Shown: positions 18,806 through 27,485 of the stretch, piece by piece
Numbering within the stretch: the first letter of the stretch is position 1
How the letters are laid out: each line of letters starts with the position of its first letter
Source: Cyclobacterium sp. SYSU L10401
GTDB taxonomy: Bacteria > Bacteroidota > Bacteroidia > Cytophagales > Cyclobacteriaceae
Length of the DNA: 64,000 nt
Reading direction: 5' to 3'
Assembly: GCF_010993705.1 (NCBI RefSeq)
Contig: NZ_WOFO01000001.1
Span: forward strand, 896,132 to 960,131
Notes under the pieces: model-generated
What the model saw: the letters and a program-made list of their open reading frames with translations, nothing else
Told to the model about the DNA's origin: nothing
Database searches by the model: none
Program-made: the position numbers and the translations under genes

Positions 18806-19699
18806 TCACACGTCACAAATTTCCACCCCTTGCTGTAGGGAAGCCAGTTTATCTTCCCGCTTGGGAATAAACTCCTGACCCACATATCCGGTATATCCGG
18901 TATCCAGGATGGCCTTCATAATGGCAGGATAATAGAGTTCCTGTGTTTCGTCTATCTCGTTTCGTCCAGGCACTCCTCCGGTGTGGTAATGGGAAATATA
19001 GGTATGATTTTTTTTGATGGTGGCAATCACATCTCCTTCCATGATCTGCATGTGGTAAATATCATAAAGAAGTTTAATGTTTTCAGATCCCACGGCCTTA
19101 CATACTTCAACGCCCCAGGCGGTATGATCTGCCTGATAATCTTCGTGATTTACCTTGCTATTCAATAATTCCATGCACATGATGACCCCATGTTTTTCTG
19201 CGGTAGGCATGACTTTTTTCAGCCCCATGGCACAATTCTCAATCCCTTTGGTATCATCCAGTCCGTTTCGATTTCCGGAAAAACAGATGATCTGCTTGTA
19301 GCCTGCAGCAGCCACTTTGGGGATTACCTCTTCGTAACTTTTGATCAGTTCTTCATGCAGTTCCGGATTGTTCCAGCCCCTTTCGATTCCCAAACCCGCA
19401 CCCCAGGGCATGGCACAGTCCAGTCCATGTTTTTTGAGAATGGGCCATTCCTCCGGTCCGGCCAATTCTATAGACTTTAGACCGATTTCTACTGCAGCCT
19501 TGCAGAGGTCTTCGAATGCAATATCATTGTAACACCACCTACACACAGAGTGGTTGACATTGCCTTTTAAGTTTTCCGGAAGCTGTGCTTCCGCTGCCAA
19601 AAGCCGGCTGGACAAACCGGGGACCAGCATGCCTGCCAGGCCTGTACCCGCAATTTTCTTCAATGCTTTTCTTCTTGGGTTATTCTTGAAATTTTTCAT
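18806..19699 (-). CDS. Tat-exported hydroxypyruvate isomerase-like TIM-barrel protein
   Basis: Sugar phosphate isomerase/epimerase (xylose isomerase-like TIM barrel) closest in pattern to the Hyi group. The N-terminus has a twin-arginine signal (NPRRKALKKIAGTGLAGML), so the protein is probably exported folded. Barrel and metal-site motifs are KSIELAGPEEWP, ICFSGNRNGLDD, CMELLNSKVNHEDYQ, LLYDIYHMQIMEGD and YVGQEFIPKRE; the Glu, Asp-His and Glu residues are expected metal ligands. It is 15 bases downstream of the large cytochrome gene in the same direction. Together they suggest periplasmic conversion of a sugar or keto-acid; the real substrate is unknown. Confidence 0.85.
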   Translation of the reverse strand: MKNFKNNPRRKALKKIAGTGLAGMLVPGLSSRLLAAEAQLPENLKGNVNHSVCRWCYNDIAFEDLCKAAVEIGLKSIELAGPEEWPILKKHGLDCAMPWGAGLGIERGWNNPELHEELIKSYEEVIPKVAAAGYKQIICFSGNRNGLDDTKGIENCAMGLKKVMPTAEKHGVIMCMELLNSKVNHEDYQADHTAWGVEVCKAVGSENIKLLYDIYHMQIMEGDVIATIKKNHTYISHYHTGGVPGRNEIDETQELYYPAIMKAILDTGYTGYVGQEFIPKREDKLASLQQGVEICDV

Positions 19700-19714
19700 G
19701 AAATAATAAGTTAA

Positions 19715-22700
19715 TTAAGATTCTTTTTTTAAGGACATCAGGTAAGCTACCAGGTCCACCAATTCCTGGGTACTCATCGCCTTCTCCAGTCCGGAAGGCA
19801 TCATGGAGTTTTCCATTTGTTCCATACTGTTCATGTCTGCCGTTTTAATGGGTACAGTATTGCCCCCCGGCATTTTTAATTCTATATCGGTCTCGGTTTG
19901 GCTGGCTATTATTCCACCCAGGGTACTGCCATCTTTCATTTGAAGGACATAACCTTCATACCCGAAGCTGATTCCCGCATCCGGGTGAAGGATGGAAATG
20001 TACTGGGCCTCTTTAGAAAGCTTGCTACCTATTTCAGTAAGCTTTGGCCCGAAATCCATCCCAACATCACCTGCTTGATGGCAAAGGGCACAATGGTTTT
20101 TGAATACCACCAGACCTTTCTCTTCACTTCCCTCCATGGCCAGCAATTCGTTCATTGGGGGGAGGGGATTTTCATCGTCGGTAGAACTATCCAGGTAACT
20201 CGCAGCTTCGGCACGTACACTTTTTCTCCAGGCACGGCTTACTCCGGTGACAGCTGCAGGGATGAGGTTGTCAGGAAGCCTTTGAGACTTCAAAAGTTCC
20301 AATATTTTTTCTTCTCCTCCATAACTACCGCCGATAGCTGAAGTGGCCTCCCTCCGAGTATTGAGGGGTAAAGAACTGTCAAAGGCCATGTCTTCGAGCA
20401 TTTGCAGGGACTCCTGTGTACCGATGCCTCTTAGTACCAAAAGCATGGGGTACACTTTTTCTTCCTCGCCACTATAAAGCACCTCTTTGATGCGATTGAT
20501 TCCATCCAGCCTCAAAAGCAGGCTGGCGGCGGTCCTCCCCAGGTTGTTATCACTTTGATTCAAAGCCATCTCCAGTAGCCTTGGATTTTCTGACTGTACT
20601 TCAAATTTTTGTATCAATTCCAGATAAGGTTCGGTCCCCACACTTTCATCCAGGGCTTTTCTTAGGGCTTCCTGGGCAATTTCCGATCGATTCAAATAAT
20701 CCGGATCCAAATGAGTAAGCACCAGTTTATGGATGCTGTTGCTTTCCTCCTGATTTTCCTGACGCAAAGACCCCTCTTCGAGCATTTTTACCAGTGCAGC
20801 AGATTTCCCTTCCTTATCCGGATTAAAGTCAAATGCCCTGAAATACCGCAGGCGATCCTCCAGAGGTTGGCTTTGATCTGAGGCCAGGTCAGCCAGGTGC
20901 GGCACAGCATTTCCTGTCCGTGATCTCCAAATGATGTCCTGGTTCTTTTTGCTGGTCATCAGCTCGTCACCGGTTTTTGCAAGCCATGCATTGTAAAAGC
21001 TATCCCACTGCCCGGCGGCCCCAATTCCCAGGGCTTCCAGGTACCAACGGTCCTCCCCATCATGCTGGGTAGCCAGGGTGGCCCACAGTTCCGGGGCATT
21101 CGGGAGACGTGAATTTCTTATAGCAATGGCCGCTTCTCTTCTTACCTGAGGGTCAGTGTCGCTGACCAATTCTTTGAGATATGGAGTCAGATCCAGTTTT
21201 GCCTGTCTGGCAGCCCTCAATCCGGCTATCCTTAAATCCGGATTTTCATGATTGATGGCCGCTTGGATATATTGATCACTTTCCTTATCTATTTTCGCAA
21301 GGGCCCAAAAGGCACGTGCCTGAAACCTGGGATTGGCATCTTCATAGAAAATCCGTTCCAGAGCTGGGGCAGCATCCTTACCCATGGCTTTAATGTTTTT
21401 CCAGGCCAGGTAGCGGGTGGAAAGATTAGGATTCAATAATGCTTCCAGTGTGCCATCGAGCGTATTGAACAAGATTTCTGGTTGCTCGTGAGTAGGCGCT
21501 GAATTGGTGATCCTGAATATCCTACCCCTGTTTAGGTCTCCGACCTGGTGCCCGCCAACGCCAGGATCATACCAGTCGGAAACCATTAAAGAACCGTCCG
21601 GCGCAACACAAACATCCGAAGGCCTGAACCACTGGTCCTTGTCCCCTTCCATGATATTTACGATGGAAGCCTTGTAGCCTGCACCATCCTTTTCAACAGG
21701 GTATGCACGAACTACATTCGGACCCGCATCGGTATGGATCATCTGATCCCAGAAAATTTCCGGCAAAGCCCTGCCTTCATATACCACCATCCCTGTGGGG
21801 GAACCTGCTCCAGTTTGCAACAGGTTTGGGACGACGCCCGGGTCATTCAGATGCCAGTGTTGTTCCGGGATTTCTTTTTCCTTGTTGGTCCTGTTGGCTC
21901 TCCAGCCTGCACCTGTCATTTCATCCTTGTAGCCGAAATTGCCATACTCCATCACATAATTGATACGGACACCTTTGTTGCCATCATCATCATTATCAGA
22001 TTGCCACATGGTGCCGTAAGAATCTACCGCTACTTCATAATTGTTGCGGAAATTTTGTCCCAAAACTTCAATTTCAGTAAAATCAGGGTTACATCTGAAT
22101 ATCAGCCCTTCTTTGTAATGCTCTGGGAGAATGGGGTCTCCGTTGGTATCTTTCAATACCTCTCCGTTGCGATCTTCAATAGAACCACCAGAATTTCCGA
22201 AATTAAAGTAAAATTTGCCGTCCGGCCCGAATACAAAGGCATGCATGCCGTGATCGTGCTGTTCGCCACCTATCCCTTTAAAAATGACTTCCTTTTTGTC
22301 TGCCTGATCATCCCCATCGGTATCGGTCAGCAGCCATACATAGGGACTTTGGGAAACGATTGCCTGATTACCCATAACCCAGATCCCCAGGGGGGCATTG
22401 AGTTCAGGATCCTGGTAAAACACTGTACTTTTATCCGCAGTACCGTCACCATCGGTGTCCTCCAGTATCAGGATTCGGTCTCCCTCAGCTTTGGTCTCAT
22501 TTCCGGTGATGGCAGGGCGGTAGTTGTAGGCCTCACAAACCCAAACCCTGCCCTTGTGATCAATGTCAATATTGGTAGGATTGGTGAGCATGGGTTCTGA
22601 AGCGAAAAGGTTGACTTGAACGGATTCATTCACCTTGATGCCCAAGAGCGCATTTTCAGGCATCCTTTTTTCTTCTTCAGTCAATTGATCAAAGGGGTGT

Positions 22701-22795
22701 TGGGTTACCTCTTTCGTATCTGATGTACAGGATACGCTGATTACCAAAAACAGCAATGATATCCATAAAGGCATTCGGTAAAATAAATGAGGCAT
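19715..22795 (-). CDS. PVC-type cytochrome c lipoprotein with beta-propeller and HEAT repeats
   Basis: A 1026-residue periplasmic lipoprotein; the lipobox cysteine is C23 in LVISVSC. The order is: an N-terminal beta-propeller of the 'membrane-bound dehydrogenase' type (ALLGIKVNESVQVNLFASEP; Asp-rich DTDGDGTADKS calcium-like loops; GHQVGDLNRGRIFRI), then HEAT-like repeats (DPQVRREAAIAIRNSRLPNA), then a C-terminal c-type cytochrome domain with one heme motif CALCH near residue 905. It ends MENSMMPSGLEKAMS...DLVAYLMSLKK, the pattern of heme-binding domains first described in Pirellula and Verrucomicrobium. Such proteins are thought to oxidise sugars or polyols and pass electrons to the respiratory chain. 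First gene of a - strand pair with the isomerase. Confidence 0.9.
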   Translation of the reverse strand: MPHLFYRMPLWISLLFLVISVSCTSDTKEVTQHPFDQLTEEEKRMPENALLGIKVNESVQVNLFASEPMLTNPTNIDIDHKGRVWVCEAYNYRPAITGNETKAEGDRILILEDTDGDGTADKSTVFYQDPELNAPLGIWVMGNQAIVSQSPYVWLLTDTDGDDQADKKEVIFKGIGGEQHDHGMHAFVFGPDGKFYFNFGNSGGSIEDRNGEVLKDTNGDPILPEHYKEGLIFRCNPDFTEIEVLGQNFRNNYEVAVDSYGTMWQSDNDDDGNKGVRINYVMEYGNFGYKDEMTGAGWRANRTNKEKEIPEQHWHLNDPGVVPNLLQTGAGSPTGMVVYEGRALPEIFWDQMIHTDAGPNVVRAYPVEKDGAGYKASIVNIMEGDKDQWFRPSDVCVAPDGSLMVSDWYDPGVGGHQVGDLNRGRIFRITNSAPTHEQPEILFNTLDGTLEALLNPNLSTRYLAWKNIKAMGKDAAPALERIFYEDANPRFQARAFWALAKIDKESDQYIQAAINHENPDLRIAGLRAARQAKLDLTPYLKELVSDTDPQVRREAAIAIRNSRLPNAPELWATLATQHDGEDRWYLEALGIGAAGQWDSFYNAWLAKTGDELMTSKKNQDIIWRSRTGNAVPHLADLASDQSQPLEDRLRYFRAFDFNPDKEGKSAALVKMLEEGSLRQENQEESNSIHKLVLTHLDPDYLNRSEIAQEALRKALDESVGTEPYLELIQKFEVQSENPRLLEMALNQSDNNLGRTAASLLLRLDGINRIKEVLYSGEEEKVYPMLLVLRGIGTQESLQMLEDMAFDSSLPLNTRREATSAIGGSYGGEEKILELLKSQRLPDNLIPAAVTGVSRAWRKSVRAEAASYLDSSTDDENPLPPMNELLAMEGSEEKGLVVFKNHCALCHQAGDVGMDFGPKLTEIGSKLSKEAQYISILHPDAGISFGYEGYVLQMKDGSTLGGIIASQTETDIELKMPGGNTVPIKTADMNSMEQMENSMMPSGLEKAMSTQELVDLVAYLMSLKKES

Positions 22796-22877
22796 GATGG
22801 GGTAGAAGTTATTGTTAATGATGCTAAGAAATCAGGCGTTAATAAACGGAAATTTACCTGATTAAACCAATTATTTT

Positions 22878-22896
22878 AACTGTTTTTTTGACAGTT
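22878..22896. other. small hairpin in divergent intergenic region
   Basis: AACTGT (22878-22883) and ACAGTT (22891-22896) form a perfect 6-bp inverted repeat around TTTTTTG. It lies in the 236-base gap between divergently transcribed genes and could be an operator or a chance structure. No convincing TAnnTTTG element was seen for either gene. Confidence 0.3.
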
Positions 22897-23031
22897 ATCC
22901 CCGGGTTATTATTTAAGGAAAGGGAGTTTTCTTCACCCGTTGAAAATTACAGGTAGTACCTCAGGAGCGAAAGTGAGTATTCATTCAGGATGTTTTTTTA
23001 TCTTCACTTACCATTATAAAACCCGATCAAA

Positions 23032-24240
23032 ATGAAATTAAACAGAAGAAAATTTATTGTAAGCAGTTCTGTATTGGCTGGATCTCTGAGTATGGGAGCA
23101 TTCCCCTCCTGGAGCTTACCTTCGAAAACCAACCAAAAAGTGCGAATAGGTATCGTAGGGGGGAGGTTTGGTGCTACTTTTCAATTTCATGAACATCCGG
23201 ACTGTGTGGTGGAGGCGGTAAGCGATCTGCGTCAAGACCGCCGGGATCATTTGATGAAAACCTATGGTTGTTCGAAGAGTTATCCCTCTTTGGAAAAGCT
23301 TTTGGAAGACCCCGGGGTAGATGCGGTTTTTCTGGCGACTCCTGCCCCGGACCATGCGGCACATACCCTTGCCAGCCTTAAAGCAGGGAAGCATGTACTT
23401 TGCGCTGTACCCCTGGCCATGAATTTGGAAGAATGCGAGCAGGTGAAGGAGGCGGTTTTATCCTCTGGCAAAACCTATATGATGGCAGAGACCACCACCT
23501 ACATGCAGGGAACCATTTCTGCCAAAAAATTCTATAAAGAAGGTAAGTTTGGTGAAATATTTAGTGCAGCGGCGGAATACAACCACCCAGGTCTGGAGGT
23601 GCTTTGGTTTGAAAACGGGGCCCCAACCTGGAGACATGGATTGCCTCCCATGCATTACCCTACCCATTGTACAGCGTTTTTGATCAGTGTTACAGGGGAA
23701 AGGTTAAAGAAAGTGAGTTGCATGGGTTGGGGGAATGGTGACGGTCTGTTAAAGGACAATCCTTATGAAAATCCGTTTTGGAATGAAACAGCTTTTTTTC
23801 AAACCAACAGAAACCATCCATTTAGGGTGGAGGTGAATTGGAAAGGTGCCTTAAGAAATGCAGAAAGGGGAGAATGGAGGGGAGAGAAAATGAGCCTTTA
23901 CCTGCCGTCCGGACATGCAAACCTGGCCACCATGGTCACCGCAGCAGAACAGTTGGGGAAAGATGATGCAGGGTTTGAACATACTGATAATAAGGTGACG
24001 GCCTATGAGTTTCCTCAATGGTGGAAAACAGATATGCTCCCTGAAAAAATGCGGCACAACAGCGGGCACGATGGCTCTCATACCTTCATTACACATGAAT
24101 TTATCAGATCAATACTGGAAGAGAGATTGCCAGAGGTGAATATATACGAAGCACTGGCCTATACGGTACCTGGGATAGTTGCGCACCAATCGGCCCTGAA
24201 GGGTGGAGAATTACTCAGCATTCCGGATTATGATGATTGA
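23032..24240 (+). CDS. Tat-exported Gfo/Idh/MocA family oxidoreductase
   Basis: NAD(P)-dependent oxidoreductase of the glucose-fructose oxidoreductase/inositol dehydrogenase family. It has a twin-arginine signal (NRRKFIVSSSVLAGSLSM), then the Rossmann start VRIGIVGGRFGATFQ, VDAVFLATPAPDHAAH and a C-terminal substrate-binding domain. The usual EKP motif is replaced by a segment around CAVPLAMNLEEC: the catalytic Lys-Pro is not obvious, so the reaction may differ from classical members. It is transcribed divergently from the cytochrome/isomerase pair, which suggests shared regulation. Its 3' end overlaps the convergent gluQ gene by 26 bases. Confidence 0.87.
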   Translation: MKLNRRKFIVSSSVLAGSLSMGAFPSWSLPSKTNQKVRIGIVGGRFGATFQFHEHPDCVVEAVSDLRQDRRDHLMKTYGCSKSYPSLEKLLEDPGVDAVFLATPAPDHAAHTLASLKAGKHVLCAVPLAMNLEECEQVKEAVLSSGKTYMMAETTTYMQGTISAKKFYKEGKFGEIFSAAAEYNHPGLEVLWFENGAPTWRHGLPPMHYPTHCTAFLISVTGERLKKVSCMGWGNGDGLLKDNPYENPFWNETAFFQTNRNHPFRVEVNWKGALRNAERGEWRGEKMSLYLPSGHANLATMVTAAEQLGKDDAGFEHTDNKVTAYEFPQWWKTDMLPEKMRHNSGHDGSHTFITHEFIRSILEERLPEVNIYEALAYTVPGIVAHQSALKGGELLSIPDYDD

Positions 24241-25138
24241 AATGGTTTCCCTTCAGCTTGTCCATAAATGATGCTTGGAAGGCCGTCAGCGAATGTATTG
24301 GACCTTTCAGGCCGAGCTGACGGGCAGCCAGCAGGTATACCTCCTCTTTGCTCAATCCATTTTCCCTTAAGGTTTTTATGGCCAGGGCACCCTCCGACTT
24401 GGATAGTTTCTGCTCCCCGTCTTTGACCAAAGGATGGTGAAAAAAAGTAACCTGAGACAAGGGGTCTCCCCCTAGATGTGCGGAGAGATGGATCTGCGCA
24501 CAGGAGGAGTCCCATAAATCCTCCCCCCTGACAACCAGATCCACACCAAAATAGCTGTCATCTGCTACCGAGGTCAATTGGTAGGCAGGATCACTATCTT
24601 TTTTCCTGACCACAAAATAATTCATGGACTGTGGTAAATGGCAGGGCTTTATTGAATCAGGGTAAGTTCTGAGCTGACGTAAACCTCGTGTCCGGGTGTC
24701 CAGCCTCCAGGAAATATTCTTTCCTTGTAAATCAAGGTGTCGCTGCAGACAGTTTCCGGTATACCAGCCTTTTGGATGATTTTGTCGCAAGTTTTTTCTG
24801 GAACAATCACAGCCAAAAGCCTGGTCGTTTTCTTTTAAATGTTGAAGTAGTTCTTCATATTGATCCATCCGGTGTCTTTGGGAAAATTGTTGCTGATGCT
24901 CTGCGACAGTTCGGGGGCCTTCATCGTAGGGGATTTCCAAAAATTCCAGCGTATCAAAGATATCCTGTATGAATTTTACCCGGGTTCTTCTTTCATCCAA
25001 ATCATCAATTCTTAACAAAATCCTGGCACCATGATTCCGGGCCAGGCTGGAAGTAATGAGAAAAGATACCACATTTCCAATATGGAGGTACCCACTGGGG
25101 GTAGGAGCCAGCCTGGTTTTTTGGAATGGGGGATTCAT
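24215..25138 (-). CDS. gluQ: glutamyl-Q tRNA(Asp) synthetase-like enzyme
   Basis: Paralog of the catalytic core of glutamyl-tRNA synthetase that in E. coli glutamylates queuosine in tRNA-Asp. The 307-residue length means the anticodon-binding domain is absent, as in GluQ. The class I signatures are PTPSGYLHIGN (HIGH motif) and KLSKSEG (KMSKS motif). The zinc site CDC ... YTGNC has the C-x-C...Y-x3-C spacing known for GluQ. It is translationally coupled to the upstream CrtA-like gene (4-base overlap) and its stop lies inside the convergent oxidoreductase gene. Confidence 0.88.
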   Translation of the reverse strand: MNPPFQKTRLAPTPSGYLHIGNVVSFLITSSLARNHGARILLRIDDLDERRTRVKFIQDIFDTLEFLEIPYDEGPRTVAEHQQQFSQRHRMDQYEELLQHLKENDQAFGCDCSRKNLRQNHPKGWYTGNCLQRHLDLQGKNISWRLDTRTRGLRQLRTYPDSIKPCHLPQSMNYFVVRKKDSDPAYQLTSVADDSYFGVDLVVRGEDLWDSSCAQIHLSAHLGGDPLSQVTFFHHPLVKDGEQKLSKSEGALAIKTLRENGLSKEEVYLLAARQLGLKGPIHSLTAFQASFMDKLKGNHFNHHNPEC

Positions 25139-25824
25139 GTTGTCGGGTTATCAGCCACATGCCCGGCCAGGCTGACGGGAATAAAGCGGGCGAAGAGCTC
25201 CTCTTTGTACCACCTTTCCTGTTTTACTTTTCTTACAATTTCTCTGTGGCCGGACTGGTAGGCAAAAGTTTCCATGTGCTGCTGGCTTTTCCAATAACTG
25301 AAGGTTGCCTGCTCTATGGCTGGCCATTCGCCTATCCCTTTGGTATAAATCAAACCATCAGCTTTGGCAGCCGCCCGACTACTTGCGGGAACCTGGGTTA
25401 AGAACCTCAAAATTTTATTCCACCTTAACCGCGCTCTGGTGATAACCATGATCGGGCCAGTTGCCTTTTGCTCCTTAACGGTAAAGGGTTGCCGGCCATG
25501 CCATGTGCCATGACTCTGTATGCACTGCATCCAATAGGTGAAATTGCTTTTGCACTGCTGGTTAAACCGCAGGTAGGCTTCCGAATCGGTAAAGTTTTCC
25601 GCAAATGCCAGGTTGTTCCAAACCATCAGCAGGGCATAGGTTTTGAGGTCCGGCTTAAGGGAAAATCCAAATCCTCCACCTGTCCCCATTAGTTTAAAAA
25701 ACTTTACTCCCTTGGCTTTTTTTAATGGTGCTATAGCCAGTTGCATCTGATTAAAGGCCCACCAACGGTTTCGTCTGGGGTACTCAAAAAAAGTGATGGA
25801 TACGATTTCTTCTTTGGAACTCAT
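25135..25824 (-). CDS. CrtA-like (spheroidene monooxygenase family) protein
   Basis: The 229 residues match the spheroidene monooxygenase (CrtA) family pattern: SITFFEYPRRNRWWAFNQMQ near the N-terminus, FFKLMGTGGGFGFSL, ITRARLRWNKILRF, GIGEWPAIEQATFSYWKS and the C-terminal KEELFARFIP. CrtA enzymes hydroxylate carotenoids with a heme-dependent mechanism. Whether this protein acts on a carotenoid is unknown, since no other carotenoid gene is in the window. It overlaps gluQ by 4 bases, an association with no obvious pathway logic. No signal peptide is present. Confidence 0.82.
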   Translation of the reverse strand: MSSKEEIVSITFFEYPRRNRWWAFNQMQLAIAPLKKAKGVKFFKLMGTGGGFGFSLKPDLKTYALLMVWNNLAFAENFTDSEAYLRFNQQCKSNFTYWMQCIQSHGTWHGRQPFTVKEQKATGPIMVITRARLRWNKILRFLTQVPASSRAAAKADGLIYTKGIGEWPAIEQATFSYWKSQQHMETFAYQSGHREIVRKVKQERWYKEELFARFIPVSLAGHVADNPTT

Positions 25825-25910
25825 GGCAGGTGCTCACAACGTTTCATCCTCCAGGATGCTTTGTAAAATTAGTAAAGCAAAAGTAGATTACACAGGTCTT
25901 TTGCCTAAAA

Positions 25911-25991
25911 TCAATCAAAAACCCGCTTAATGATTACTCTGATCAATAAAATAGCCAATGCGATGGTGGTACCGGCAATTACAAATTCCAT
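25911..25991 (-). CDS. possible 26-residue single-pass membrane peptide
   Basis: An ATG-started frame encodes 26 residues, nearly all hydrophobic (EFVIAGTTIALAILLIRVII), with an Arg inside the helix and KRVFD at the end. The composition fits one short transmembrane helix with a basic cytoplasmic end, reminiscent in size of KdpF or other micro-proteins, but no kdp gene is adjacent. The 382-base gap between the CrtA-like gene and the MFS gene contains nothing else coding. Function unknown; it could be a chance frame. Confidence 0.35.
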   Translation of the reverse strand: MEFVIAGTTIALAILLIRVIIKRVFD

Positions 25992-26180
25992 ATTTCAGCG
26001 GGTTAAAATATTTTATAGATTAGATGAGCATACCCAACAAATTATTGATAGTGAATCAGGAGGGTTCACACATACCAAAAGTTTTGTTTCAAAGTGATTA
26101 ACCTTTTTATACCGGATAAAGTTTGCCTGGTCTCTCTGAAAAGTAGGAGGAAGTAATGAAAATACTATGGTTTTCTCCCT

Positions 26181-26188
26181 TACCTTTG
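26181..26188 (+). promoter_or_regulatory. -7 element (TACCTTTG) before the MFS gene
   Basis: TACCTTTG matches TAnnTTTG and ends 18 bases before the ATG at 26207. No clear -33 TTTG was found at the expected distance, so this rests on the -7 match and position. Confidence 0.45.
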
Positions 26189-26206
26189 TAGCTTGTTTAG
26201 TATTTT

Positions 26207-27364
26207 ATGGAACCATTAAAAATCCGTAGACTTTCTGCAGGTGTCTTTTTTTTCCTTACGGGGTTGTGTTTTTCTTCCTGGGCGTCCAGGATTCCTGATT
26301 TTCAGGAGCGGTTCCGCCTGAGTGAAGGACAGCTGGGCTCAGTGCTTTTGGGTATGCCCTTGGGATCTCTCCTGGCCTTACCATTGGCGGCATGGGCTGT
26401 TTTTAGATTTGGGAGCAAGGCAGTAGTGCTGATAGGCATGTCATGCTATATCCTGGCATTATTGGGGATCGGCTTGTCGCCTGACGCTTTGGTTTTGGCC
26501 ATAATGGTGTTTGTATTTGGGATAATGGGTAACATGATGAATATTTCTCTGAATACCCAGGCTCTTGGAATTGAGAAAGATTATGGTAGGAACATCCTGA
26601 GCTCCTTTCATGGTTTATGGAGTTTGGCTGGTTTTTTTGGTGCCGGAATTGGTGCCATTATGGTGTATTTTGAATTTTCTCCCGGGGAGCACTACCTGTT
26701 CATTTTGCTTGCCGGTGCCTTATTGATTGGATTATTTCAGAAAGGGATCGTTTCAGAGTCAGGAAATCGGGAAACTGCAGGAGGAGGGTTTCATTGGAAA
26801 AAGCCGGACACTGTGATTATCCAATTGGGTATGGTTGGTTTTTGTGGCATGATGTGCGAAGGCTGCATGTTTGACTGGTCCGGTGTGTATATGGCCAAAG
26901 TGGTCGACGCCCCATCAGGTTTAATTCCAACCGGATATGTGGCCTACATGGGTGCCATGGCGATGGGCAGGTTTGCAGCCGATAAGCTGGCTAATAAGTT
27001 CGGGAAAATTAAGGTGCTGAAATTCTCTGGCTTAACTGTTTTTGCAGGACTGATGCTTGCCGTATTATTGCCTACCATTTGGGCTGTCATTCCGGGGTTT
27101 TTGATGGTGGGTTTTGGAACCGCAGCAGTGGTGCCGCTTACCTATAGTCTGGCTGGGAAATCTTCCAGTTATTCTCCGGGGATCGCTTTAGCCATGGTGT
27201 CTACCGTTTCTTTTTTTGGTTTTCTTTTAGGGCCGCCGCTGATTGGCTTTATCGCAGAGTGGGTAGGTTTGAAAGGATCTTTTGCTTTGATTTCTTTGGT
27301 AGGATTGATGATTACTTTTTGGGTTTGGGTAGGAGAAAAGAACTTTTCTCCGGCTGCAGTCTGA
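26207..27364 (+). CDS. MFS transporter (YbjJ/fucose-permease-like)
   Basis: Twelve-helix major facilitator of 385 residues. The start FFLTGLCFSSWASRIPDFQERFRLSEGQLGSVLLGMPLG is the characteristic N-terminus of the YbjJ-type group. AAWAVFRFGSKAVV marks the loop 2-3 region, and MNISLNTQALGIEKDYGR lies after TM4. The second half contains the acidic-cysteine segment GFCGMMCEGCMFDWSGVY common to this group. The substrate is unknown; sugars or drugs are typical for the family. It is preceded by a promoter-like site and followed by a regulatory-looking gap before cysH. Confidence 0.88.
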   Translation: MEPLKIRRLSAGVFFFLTGLCFSSWASRIPDFQERFRLSEGQLGSVLLGMPLGSLLALPLAAWAVFRFGSKAVVLIGMSCYILALLGIGLSPDALVLAIMVFVFGIMGNMMNISLNTQALGIEKDYGRNILSSFHGLWSLAGFFGAGIGAIMVYFEFSPGEHYLFILLAGALLIGLFQKGIVSESGNRETAGGGFHWKKPDTVIIQLGMVGFCGMMCEGCMFDWSGVYMAKVVDAPSGLIPTGYVAYMGAMAMGRFAADKLANKFGKIKVLKFSGLTVFAGLMLAVLLPTIWAVIPGFLMVGFGTAAVVPLTYSLAGKSSSYSPGIALAMVSTVSFFGFLLGPPLIGFIAEWVGLKGSFALISLVGLMITFWVWVGEKNFSPAAV

Positions 27365-27444
27365 AAATCAGGGCTTTTTATATAAAAATACAGCCTTATT
27401 GGTTTTTAAATTTTTATGCTTATTTTTACAAAAATTTAATACCC

Positions 27445-27461
27445 AACCAAGTCGGTAGGTT
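27445..27461 (+). promoter_or_regulatory. possible Rrf2/CymR-type operator upstream of cysH
   Basis: AACCAAGTCGGTAGGTT is an imperfect palindrome (AACC ... GGTT) lying 25-41 bases before the cysH ATG. CC(n)A...TnGG half-sites are typical of Rrf2-family sulfur regulators. An additional inverted repeat AAATTTTT/AAAAATTT lies just upstream (27408-27437). Regulator identity is inference; no Rrf2 gene is in the window. Confidence 0.35.
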
Positions 27462-27485
27462 TTATAGAATAAACAAAAAAATAGC

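Noticed and set aside
21734-22600. 288-codon frame on the + strand opposite the large cytochrome gene
   Set aside because: It is antisense to a well-supported domain protein with clear motifs; composition and lack of any family pattern show it is a shadow frame.
27365-27485. SAM riboswitch before cysH
   Set aside because: The leader is too short and AT-rich, and no conserved SAM-riboswitch helices could be drawn.
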